From Bombardia bombarda (Eukaryota; Ascomycota; Sordariomycetes; Sordariales; Lasiosphaeriaceae): a stretch of DNA of 64,000 nt. Under the pieces are notes generated by a model that had not been told where the DNA came from, ran no database searches, and was given only the letters and a program-made list of their open reading frames with translations. Position 1 is the stretch's first letter. Each line of letters opens with the position of its first letter. Positions 34,569 to 45,194 of the stretch are shown piece by piece. The stretch is taken from positions 744,001 through 808,000 of the forward strand of contig JAULSR010000011.1 in assembly GCA_030512295.1 (NCBI GenBank), read 5' to 3'. The translations under genes were made by a program, and so were the position numbers.

Positions 34569-36799
34569 ATGGCAAGCCAAAATCGTCGAGCCCTGGCACT
34601 CCCGAATCTGTGGATGTGCACCAATTGCGGGCGCTGGAATTGGTTAGATATCGATCCTTTGTCTACTACATTCGCTTCTAGGGACTTCTACGACTATGGA
34701 CAACTAAAACAAGACAAGCCATTTACGGTAACGGAGAATGGGCAAAAGCTAGAGATGGCGCCTCTTAAGCCCAATCCGAAAGGAACTGGTCTAAGCCTCC
34801 CTAATCCATTGCCATATAGGAAACAGGACCTCCCCGATCCTAAGAAAAATAGGTACAAGGACGATGAAAACCCACATGTTTGCCGACACTGCAACAAGGC
34901 ATGGAACTGGTTTACTGTCTTAATGCAGTGCAGGGACAAACCCGAACCTTCTTACCTCAGGACAGTTGGCGGTCTCTTTCTCTACTCTAAACATCTAGCA
35001 CCACATGGGTGGGTTTGTTGTGATCCGCAGCACTCACATGTTTCAGAACAAACCAATCAAGAGCACAGAGACCAGTGTGCAGTTACTCACAGTCGCTGGC
35101 GTGGCACACCCGAAGAGTTCGACATAGATCATAAGTGTCTGGGAAAGACCAAGGACCAGAGTATCACACACCAGGGTGACCACTGCAACTCATGTGCGGT
35201 TGTCAACTATTTCGGCGAGGTTCTGATTTTCATGGACAGGCGACCATACTTGAAGGACGGCCGGCCTCGACCCTGGGATCAGATACACCCAGACTTCCTC
35301 GAGAACCTCAAGGGTCCTCTAGCTCGACATGTCAGGGCCTACAAGGAGCTCCAACAAAAGTACCCCGGCACAGATCCGAGAACGAAAAAAGATCTGGTGG
35401 GGTTTGAGAAAGACCATCCCCACATCGCCAAACTCATAGATGACGTCCACCCTCAAACAGTACTCGAGAGATGCGTGGAATTCGCTATACGTGTGGACAA
35501 GCTCTACAACAACGTTATAGCGAAGGGCACAGTCGGATTCGAACATTGCTCAGGAAAACACCGTGGACTGTGGGAGAGAGAGATTGACACAAAAGCCAAC
35601 AACCCCGGTTGCTGCCCCCGCGACAATCCGTTTGTTGAACTCGGATTCCGTCAGCAGTGGGGGATAATGATGCTATCGTACCCCCAACTACTTCCTCCTG
35701 ATGACCCGGTTAACGACGAGATCAGGAATGCCATGGTTGCTCAATATCTACACTTTGGCTCAAACATATACTCAGCTTCTGAGGGGAGTAGAAGGGAGGC
35801 GACCAACAACAGCAGTCCAGATCCAGCTCCAGCAGGTGTACAAGTTTCCGCCGACTGCCATAGTCCTTCACACTATCTACCTAACATGGCGTCATCATCT
35901 TCATCTTCGTCCCGTCAGAGCAGCTCAAGTCCAGCTCCAGCGGGTACAGGATTTCCCCCCGGGTACACGTCTCCTTCAAGCATTTTGCCTGGCCCAACGT
36001 CCCCGTCTTTGTCCTTGGACCGTCAGCGCAGTCCAGTTCCGGCAGGTGCTGATCCTCTCTTCGAGCTCTTTCACTCTTCACCGTTACCGTTAGCGTCTCC
36101 GTTTCCGACGGACATCTTCAAATACCACGATGACCCGTGGGTGGATTTCCTGATGCAACGCCTAGCAATAATCGACCAGGACATCCCGATGAAAAATCTT
36201 CCTACCCCACTGGCGTGGGTACAGAATCCCACAAAAGCAAATCGGCAGGCGAAAGAACCGGGGAAATGGACGAATAGACAACGGCAGTTAGCTAACTTGC
36301 TGACTTGGGGCGCGAGGAAAAGGGGCATTGACTACGGCGAGGTTTTGAAAGCACAGTTGAAACAAGCCGGCCTCGGCAAAATTAACCAAGTTGATCAATG
36401 GGAACGTTTAGTCGCCAAGGTAATGACTTATTTCCTTGCTAACGGCTCTCTCCCTGAGTTCAATAGCTCGACTATTGAACCTAGTAAGGTATTGGGTATT
36501 CCCAGGTCGACACCTCCGCCACATGACTACCCCCAACCCCCATCAGTAGCCAATTATGGCTCCGTAGCTCCAGTGCAGCCACTCCACCATTTTCCGCCTC
36601 CAAGCCAACAATCCTTGCCTCAATACGGAGGTTCTGGTTTTCCAAATGTCAGCATATCTCAGTGGAACCAAGCATCGTTCTCGAGCCAGTACTACTCGGG
36701 AGCACAACAACACGGAGCACTTCCAAGCCAGTCATTTTCTTCAGTCTCTTACAGACCTCAGCCCACACAATAACTTGTTCCTCGCGGATCCTTTCCTCC

Positions 36800-36837
<38 letters not shown>

Positions 36838-37124
36838 ACCAGCAAAAAATAGCTGCTTCAGGATACCTACAGCCCCCAACGGGATATACGCCTTTGCCTT
36901 CGCCTCCGCAGCAGCATGTTACCCCTGCTTCCCCAAGTCCAGCTACCGTTACAGTCACAGGCCCATCTACTACTCAAAGCGGCCAGGCTAGAGAAAAACG
37001 TGACCGCCCCAGCCCCGGCGGATCGTCAAATTCGGGCGGTGCTAGAACACCTCAGGGCCAAAAAGCAGGTCACTCGAAGAAGCATCAGAAGAATCAGCAA
37101 AAGCAGCGAAACTCTAAGAAATAG
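34569..37124 (+). CDS. Unknown protein with paired CxxC-WNW zinc motifs; in-frame TAA then 116 more codons
   Basis: The frame from the ATG at 34569 runs 734 codons to a TAA at 36771-36773, then stays open in the same frame to 37124. I do not recognise the family. The N-terminal half is Cys/His-rich: C17-x2-C20 followed by GRWNW, and C105-x2-C108 followed by NKAWNW, so the same CxxC-x3/4-WNW pattern occurs twice and may form a zinc site. More Cys/His follow (HGWVCCDPQHSH, HKC, HCNSC). A helical region at about 230-420 precedes a Ser/Pro tail with three PxPAG repeats. After the TAA the frame encodes a 12-Gln tract and a Pro/Ser/Lys tail matching the composition before it. This suggests one 850-residue protein interrupted by a stop. 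Function unknown; nucleic-acid binding is a guess from the zinc motifs and basic tail. Confidence 0.65.
36801..36836 (+). repeat. (CAA)12 microsatellite encoding poly-Gln
   Basis: Twelve perfect CAA units, in frame with the upstream gene but 27 bases beyond its TAA stop. The pure CAA codon use marks it as a slippage-prone microsatellite. Confidence 0.95.
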
Positions 37125-38433
37125 ATGAACGGAACCAGGCACAGGAGAAACACTACCGCCCCAGCCCCGTCTTGTCGAATTCCGACAATCAAAGAAATAT
37201 GCATGGCAAAGCACCCAGCCACAAGAAAAGGGAAGGTTATCGTTGGGTTCCTGTTTCATTTGAGAAATACCGCACAAAGAGATGAGCACGCCCTAGAACT
37301 AGATGAGCACCACATCAGATTCCCGTTGACGATCGCATCATGAATCACGACACCAATAACTTCTCTCTTCAGACCTTTTCTTTTTTACCCCAATCCAGTC
37401 CAGTCATTACCGAATTCTAGATTCCCCAATCTCACCCCCACACCATTGTATTTGACCCTTTCCAGACTCATTTACCTCCCCTTGAGAGTCTCAGAATTCT
37501 GGGATCATCATCTACCAAACCATCCTGATTTCGCCAACCAACAACACTTTTTCAGAGCCTCGCTAAGGTTTAAGTAGAGGGTAAAAAACACATATGGGTT
37601 ATAGTTGGCTAGAGCTTTCAGATAGTATCTTCCTGGGCTAGAAAATCACCCCATTAACACACCCCTTTTCTCTTCCTATGTAGGCAGAACAATAACACGC
37701 TTTTTATCCATTGTGGGAAGCTCACCCCCATTCCATTACACGTACATTTGAATTCTCATTCCACTGGTATTTTAGGATAATTGCAAATAGGGTGCTTGTA
37801 GATGGGGCAGTTGTAGGTATAGTGTAACTAGTAGACGCAGTACGAATAATACCTCGGAATACAATTGCTCGGGTTTACACTGCGCATTTACAGTATTGAG
37901 TGAGCTTTTTCACAATACGTCAGTGGCTATGCTGGGAGGCTGGTACTTGTATCGGAGTGAAGAGATTCACTTCAAAGGTAGCTGCTCTACCCACAGTCAG
38001 AAAAGGCCAAACCAAAGACATGCCCAACCATCATGAACATCAACTTTCAGTTAGGTTATTTCCCAAAGTTTGTTTTTATTTGTTCAGGCTGAATTAGGTT
38101 AAAACATTTGAATAGACACCAATCCATCCTCAATACCAAATTGACAGAGATTGTATGCATACCAAGACTCTCCACCATGCATAAAATTATTGTAGGAATT
38201 TCTTTCTTATCTTCATATCTCATCTTTATTGTGTCCAATTCAGCATATTTGGGAAGAAGTTTAATTGTTCTTGATATTTCTGTTATCGCCATCGCCCTTT
38301 ATCCTACCCAAACATGGACCAGGGCGACCAATTACTCCCTTGCTCTACTACGTGCATTTATCGCACATCCGTCAATCCATCCCTCCATATGACCACCCAG
38401 AAAAGTCTAACACACAGAGACAAAAGGAACTAT
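37125..38433. other. Intergenic, no supported gene
   Basis: About 1.3 kb between the zinc-motif protein (plus) and the hydroxynaphthalene reductase (minus), which converge. Only short frames without domains are present. Confidence 0.5.
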
Positions 38434-39725
38434 TTACATGCAAGCAGCGCCGTCAATGCCAATCACCTTTCCGTTGATCCACTCACCATCCTGCGATGCG
38501 AGGAAGCATACAACACGGGCGATATCGATCGGAAGACCGACACGGTGGATAGGAGACCAGCCAGCAGCGTACTCGTCGACACCCTCGTTGTCGAGGCTGG
38601 CGCCGTTAGGGATGTATTCCCTGCAGACGGCGTGGTACATATCGGTCTTGATGCCACCGGGGGCGACGGCGTTGACAGTGATCTTCTTGTCACCGAAGTC
38701 TTAGGATTAAATTAGTATAAGGCCTTTTCATATGTACCGTGAGTAACATACCAATAGCCATGCACCGCACAAACGTCTCGATTGTGCCCTTGCTGCCGGA
38801 GTAGACAGCGTGCTTGGGCACAGCCTTGGCCTGGCCGGTGATGGATCCCATAAGGATCAGGCGGCCGCCAACCTCGAGGTGCTTATATGCCTCGCGGGCG
38901 ACGAAGAACTGGCCGCGGGTGTTGATGTTGAAGACGCGGTCAAACTCCTCAGGGGTCACATCCTTGACGTGGCCGAAAGAGACGACACCGCTGTTGGAGC
39001 AGACAATATTGAGCTTGCCGAATTTCTTGACCGCCTCCTCGAACAGACGAACGATCTGGTCAACGTCGGACACGTTGGCCTTGACGGCGGCGGCGTCGCT
39101 GCCGTTCTTCTTGATCATAGCCACCACCTCGTTGGCTGCCTCGTCGCTGTTGGCATAGTTGACGATGACCTTGGCGCCGCGACGTCCAAGCTCGAGGGCC
39201 ATCTCCCTGCCGATACCGCGACCTGGTAGTTGGAGTTAGCCATGATGTCGTGTAGCATGTTTTGTCTCGTGTGGTCATTCTCTCGTCAGGGGGCGAGACA
39301 TGGCGAGAACCGAGTGATGGGAATTGGCCAATAATCGGCGACGAGTAGAGGGTGCTTACGACGCGCTTGACGGCCGGCAGATGCGCGACAGGGACAGGGG
39401 CTTAGGGAGTCTGGGCTTGTGTTTTTCAAGGGGTGAAAGTGGAATGTGGGGTGTGGGGCGCGCCCCGGCTTCGTGTCGGTTCGGACTTGGAGTTGGGGTA
39501 AAGAACCGACCCGTCCGGCGCGGGAGGCGGTGCCGACTGGTTGAATAGGATGCAATGCAAAGTCGTGTCCCGAAACGACCAATAGAGATAGAAGGGACAA
39601 GTTCACGTACCAGCGCCGGTTACAAGCGCAACCTTGCCCTCAAGCGAAGCAGAAGCCAACCCCAGGGGGCCGGGGATGGTGTCATACTTGCTGGAGCCAG
39701 CGGGCTGTTGAGTAAGACCAGGCAT
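38434..39725 (-). CDS. 1,3,8-trihydroxynaphthalene reductase type SDR (melanin pathway), 283 aa
   Basis: Exons 39725-39611, 39222-38752 and 38699-38434 join to 283 residues, the usual length of fungal hydroxynaphthalene reductases. Hallmarks: an N terminus starting MPGLTQQPAGSSKYD, GAGRGIG cofactor loop, NSGVVSFGH, the catalytic Ser of MGSITGQAKAVPKHAVYSGSK with YxxxK, the substrate-lid segment TDMYHAVCREYIPNG, and the terminal GIDGAACM. The family reduces 1,3,6,8-tetra- or 1,3,8-trihydroxynaphthalene with NADPH in DHN-melanin synthesis (the BUF1/THR1/BRN1 genes) and is the target of tricyclazole-type fungicides. Terminal Met rather than Ile is reported to favour trihydroxynaphthalene. The first intron is unusually long (388 nt), the second 52 nt. 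An in-frame ATG 53 codons upstream (39884) could give a longer form, but 39725 has the better start context and the family start. No other melanin gene lies in the window. Confidence 0.94.
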
Positions 39726-39884
39726 GTTTGCGGTTGGTGTGATTGCTGGCAACGTGGGGAGCGTCGTGCCTGAGGATGTCGAGGTTGGGACGGGCTTTGG
39801 AGCGTCTGGTGTCTCTTGGGGAGAGGGTTTGGTAGAGGGCGAGAAGTGAGACACGAGACGGCGGAAAATGTCAGTCAGTCTCAT
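39726..39884 (-). other. In-frame 53-codon N-terminal extension of the hydroxynaphthalene reductase
   Basis: Frame open from ATG 39884 into the reductase. It encodes a basic amphipathic start (MRLTDIFRRLVSHF) followed by a Pro/Thr/Ser-rich linker. The start context is weak (C at -3). It may be 5' UTR only, or an alternative targeting form. Confidence 0.4.
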
Positions 39885-42800
39885 TCGACGGCGACAACTG
39901 CGTGCTGCTTGAGAAGGCGTGGAGAGGTTGGCTAGGGGTCGTTGGACAATGTGCGATTTAGTCTCCAGATGTTTGAGATGGGTGGTGGAACGAGGACCAG
40001 GCCGCGCAGCTTTATATCAGGGCATGCCGGCTATTTGGGTGATGGTGTAGGAGGGTGATGGGTGACTCGAATGGTTGCATCTCTGATTTGCCCCTGGGCG
40101 ATCCCGGCTGTCGGACCACGTTGGAGGAATGCCGGACTGTGGACATTCTACGGACATTGTTTGACAACGGGACGCCGAGACGCGACACCCAGACCAAAAA
40201 GTCGCTGCGGCCGCCTTTCCTGGATAGGTCAGCTTCGGCTTTCGTTCGTTGCAACTGAATTGTCGCTGGTGATCAAGTTAGTGGGCTGTAGAAATGGCCA
40301 AGGCGGGGCAGCAATTCATGTGCGAGAGGGTACGATGTTGGTCCCACCAGAACGCGCACGCAGAATTTAGACTCGGTTGAGTTTTGACCATTGGAAAGTT
40401 GGCATGGAAATTCCCATGTTCTGGGGAAGGCGCCGCCGGTGCGAGGTGGGCTACAGAGTGTGGCGGCCCGGAGGCGTCGAACTGTCTCGCTACCAAGACA
40501 AGTCTCGACTCGCCAAAGTCATTCCTTCCTCATCTCCCAACGTAGGAAAATGGAAGGCACTACCGCCAATGCACTGTGGATAGGAAAGAGCGAGTCCATG
40601 TTGCATCCTCTTGTCAAGTCCGGTCGGCGCTCTGTTCGCTTTGCTGCCCACTGGTTGTTCCTTCCCTCCATCCATTGACGTTGGACTCCCCCCCAATCCG
40701 TGCAGGGTTCCAAGGTTCCATTCTTCAGGTCCGTCGCGCCCCATCCAAGCAGGTCTTCGGTCTTCCACCGCCAAGCCCGAGTGACCACTGGCGCCAACAA
40801 GCAAAAGCAACGACCAATGTGGTTGAATGCTGTTAGTGCGCTCCAACTTTTGGGCCGAAACTAGCGATTTATGCGAATTAGCTCTAACAGGATATAATGG
40901 ACGACGCTCTAACTTGCTCGCACATCGCTCCGACATGGCACTCGCTGTGGCTAACTTTTCTCACCTTCGGCGCCGTGAATCTTTCTCTGGGACCGCTCCC
41001 CGTCTTGCATCCCCGGTCGCCATTCGCGTTTATTCGCTTTTATTACCTTGCCGAGCGATTTTGGGTCTCAGCGAACGAGGGACTCCGTACCCAATGAGAA
41101 GAGAATCCATCCTCAGTCACTGTTCCATCTCAGCCAGCTGCAGTGCGCCATCTGCTCAAGGTAAGGCTTCCCAGGATGGACTATCGTGATATCTCTCTTT
41201 GCAACCATCACAACACTGCATACACCCGACTTCCAAGCGTTAGGTTTTACAACACCACAAAATCCGCCATGATCCATTAGATTTGCTGTCCATTGGTCAG
41301 GTGTAAAAGGTGGCTTGCATGCTCCTCTTCACCATATGACTACAGTAGGTAGCACAAATACTACACGACAAGGGGTTGATAGTATCCATATCGGCACAAT
41401 TAGTCCGCCTCGTAACGTAACCACCTTGCTCAGAACACCATGCGAGACACGTCCACGCGGCTTGGCTAATATCGGCATAGTTGAGTCATTTATACCGGGT
41501 TAAGATGAGAGTCTCTCGAGGTTTCACGTTAATCTCGGTGTCTTCGAAATGGTGGTGGTTACCCACCTAGCGGGTGTGGCTGCCTTTAATATCAACCGTC
41601 GCGGAGACGCCATATCGATGCGGAGAATCCGTGATCAGACGTCGAAATCTGCAGACCAAGAGCCGCACGCATGTGGCTTCCCGACAACCATGACAGACTA
41701 CCAGCCCTATGGACCCTGCACATGTGGTGTGTCGTGTTCTGCAGGCGGGGAGCGGGAAGTGGGAATGCATCCATCCCCAGATGACGAAAGAATACCAGCA
41801 TTCTATCCATGTTCTATTGTTCGTCGACACGGGGTACATTCGGGGTATCGAAGAACTTGTGGAATCTAGATGGTACATTGCTAGGCCCGTCGAGGAAGTT
41901 CTGTCACCTCAGAGTCACCCACACGAGGATGTAGTCATACAACAAGCGTATGTCGTTCGCAACGAGTTCCATGGGTATGGCTACAGCTGGAATACAAATT
42001 CATAACAGATTCCGGAATCTCTCCTAAACGAGTCAGCCAAGCCAGAATTAAACTTCTTTCAGCAGTCTCCCAGCCTCATATGCAACACAGTTCTCACTCG
42101 TCAGCTTATCAAACGCTGAGATGGGGAAATATCACGCATAGATCAACAGGGCACGACATTCATCTGATTGCTGATCTTACAACTCATTACTTGCAGAGCC
42201 ACGAGGTAGAGGAATATTCCTTGAGTAATATCTAGGGGAGTGGAGTAGGATCAGTTCTGCAAGATCTGTATGACACTAGTCCCAGACTTCTCACATACAT
42301 TCCACGATCTCCTGATCATCTTGGAGATAAACTCTGCGCTACTGTCAGGGGCGTTTGATTCCGCCAGGAACGGGATTTGTTACCATGGATTCTTCATTTG
42401 CGATATGGTCATCTTTCGACTATATATTCAGTCAAACCCCCCAACTCTCCGGCATTCATGAGTTTGTTCTACTATCTCCCATCACTCTCCTTATTGACAT
42501 TGAGTTCTTGTTTTCATAAATCAACGATTCTAACATTCTAGCTTTCTAGCCTGAGGTAAAAACCTCAGCTGACCACTTTCATTGTCTCTCTGTATCACAC
42601 CACCCCTGAACAAGAAACTTCAATCGCCATTCACTAGCATTGACTGACTCGGACCCGGCTTACACCCGACTATCTCGACTCTCATCTCTTCTCTTCAATA
42701 TCGCACACTATTGAACTCCACAGTGGAGCTCCGTCGTCGTTAATCGGGACCGTAGCAGCGGCATCTACCCCTCCTTCAGCTTCCAAGAGACAGTGCCGGA

Positions 42801-45194
42801 TCGGGCATTAACCTGGAAAACAATCCCCCCTTGTCAGTGGTTGTTCGGCCCAATGAGCTAGCGCCATGATCGACAACGAGTACCAACCCTCATGCATGTG
42901 CCGGCCCCACCCCTGCCAGCGGACTTCCCCCGGCCCCCATCGTCCATCCCGGCCGGCTATGGCCTGGACTTTCCCTCGATCAGATTGTTAATGAAAGTAG
43001 CATGCGCGTGCGGCCTTGATGATGGAGGGATGTATAAAAACTCGATTGATCTGCACATATTTTGGATTGAAGTGTGCGGAATATGAGTGTGCAACTCCAT
43101 GTCTGATTTCAGAGATCCCAGTGCCGCTTTGCGACCTCTCAGCCCAGGTTTGGTGACCAGAGCTAACAAAGTGCCTCCATATATGACTATCTTTAAATCG
43201 GGAACAGTTTTCCATATCCTTTTTTTATTTCTCTTTTCAGTTTTCCATTCCATGGTGACCGGACAGGATTCGACAACATGATGTTAGTCAAACTTCGAAA
43301 CTGACGCCAACCTCCGTGGTTGAGGCATATTTTGGACAGTCCAAATCCAAACCATTAACATGCGCAAACCTGAAGAGTCAGTGCCTCAACTGTCATTGAC
43401 GGCATGTTTCAGTACCGCTGCATTATCTCAAGAACAGTGTATCTACCCTTATTTACGCATTACAGTTATTTTTTCTCTTTGCACATTTTGTCCGTTCATT
43501 CATATGGTGTTCCTGGTCCTATATTCCGATACCCCGGTAAGGTGGAAAATGCAACCTATGCGCCAGTGGGTACCTCATCCCGTCTTTGAAGTAGGGTGAA
43601 TTGATCATGGTTCAAGGGATGGCAGTGCATGACCTGTCGGTGTGACATTTGTCATTGTACGATCGGACGTAAACTCGGCACAATGACTTCAGGTATATCA
43701 CGCATCTACTCGTGCAACAACTATGTTGCTCATCCGATCACCACGCCTTTACCTGACAGAAAATCTGTTTATTCTGGCATGGCTTTGCCGTATGGTATCT
43801 GGTGTTACTCGCGCCTGCGCGGCCGTCACATAGGGTATCAACCAGATGAACACCTGCATGCGTGCTGCAGCCTCTTGAGCTGTATAGAGCCGACTCGGCG
43901 ATTACAGGCCGTACATCTCGGATTATAAGTCGGATTTCTGCATGACAGAGGAGTACTCCTCCTTCTGCAACTTGGGGGCCGATTAGACTGCATGTATATG
44001 CATTGGCTCATTCGCATACTTGGTGGTGGAATGCGACGTGGCTTTAGTACTTGCAAGATAACTGCACAATGGATATGCCTGGCATTTCTTTTCTTCATGG
44101 ACGATGAATAGCTCTGTGGCTATTGCATAAAGCAAATGATTGGATGGCATAGCTGCCCTCCATTCAGCACCCGACCAGCGGGATAGATATCAGCCAATGA
44201 CGCATATTGGACTGGAGGCAGCTTGACTTGGGAAGCTGTGAGGGGTGAGTCGGCCTTAAGAAGGTTACAATGCTGTGTAAGGTCACATTGGTTGTGGTAG
44301 GATCAAGACTGGATGAGCCGCATGCCTGAACCCTCAGAATCAAGAGAGACTTTGATCGGAACGGCCGCAATTGGTGATATCCTGCTGGCTGGCCACTGAC
44401 CAGTCACAGTTCAGGCCATCATCAACCACCTCTATCCGAGTCACTCGCAGGAAGTAGGTAGTCACCATTCTTTATCAGAGCAAGCCAATATCAGAGCGCC
44501 ACTTGCTGACCAAGTGCAACCAGCATCACAGGCTGCCAACATAGCTTGGCATGTGTACTAGACTTATTCAGCAAGCGTACAGAGATTTGGAAGTGTGCTT
44601 ATAACTGTCATTCAAGCCACGAAGATAAGATTCATGATTCTATATAACTGACAATCTGTGAATCTCGTGGGATCAGGGTCGAGGAAAGATGCCGTCGGCA
44701 AAGACCGGAGCGCCTCTTTCCAAAGATGGTTAAGTAGATTAATGCCCACCACTGAAAAGAGCACAGACGAGAGCGTTAGGTATGGTGCTACCCTATCGTG
44801 CGTAAAAGTTCCGTGCTGTAAGTGGGGGGATACAAACGACCCCTAGGTATGTACCTAAGGTAGACTTAAGTGGATGGGTGATGGCGCATGCGATGAAAAC
44901 AATTGGCATGTGTGTTGGTGACAATAAGCGCCTAATCGCCCGCCGTGGCTGCGCATATCTAAGGCATCATTTGACGAAGCAAATAACGGGATCAATTTCC
45001 TGTCCCAAACAGAAAATCCAGCTACTTACGATTTGACAGTGGCCCGGGCCTTAACTACCTATAGGTACCTATATATCAGCGGGTCCTGTCTAAGTTTCTT
45101 GTTAGGTACCTACCTACCCAGCACTCCACTCGACAAAAACCACTTCACCGCTCCTGACCAAAACCCCAGATCGATATCCAACATTCTCACCAAG
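39885..45194. other. Longest gene-free interval (5.3 kb)
   Basis: Between the divergent hydroxynaphthalene reductase and ammonia-lyase genes. All open frames are short, overlap on both strands and lack domains. Base composition looks ordinary, and I see no transposase, LTR or terminal repeat. TACCTAGGTA-type words appear at 44850-44870 and 45054-45120 just upstream of the lyase. I cannot exclude small multi-exon genes. Confidence 0.45.
40011..40020 (-). promoter_or_regulatory. TATA-like element upstream of the hydroxynaphthalene reductase
   Basis: Reads CTGATATAAA on the coding strand, about 130 bp upstream of the distal ATG and 290 bp upstream of the family start. Assigned only on sequence and position. 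Confidence 0.3.

Noticed and set aside
36774..36791. Codons after the TAA spell LVPRGS followed by a GGATCC site, like a thrombin-site linker in expression vectors
   Set aside because: Codons differ from the vector linker and the flanking DNA is ordinary fungal coding-like sequence with no other vector match. Treated as coincidence.
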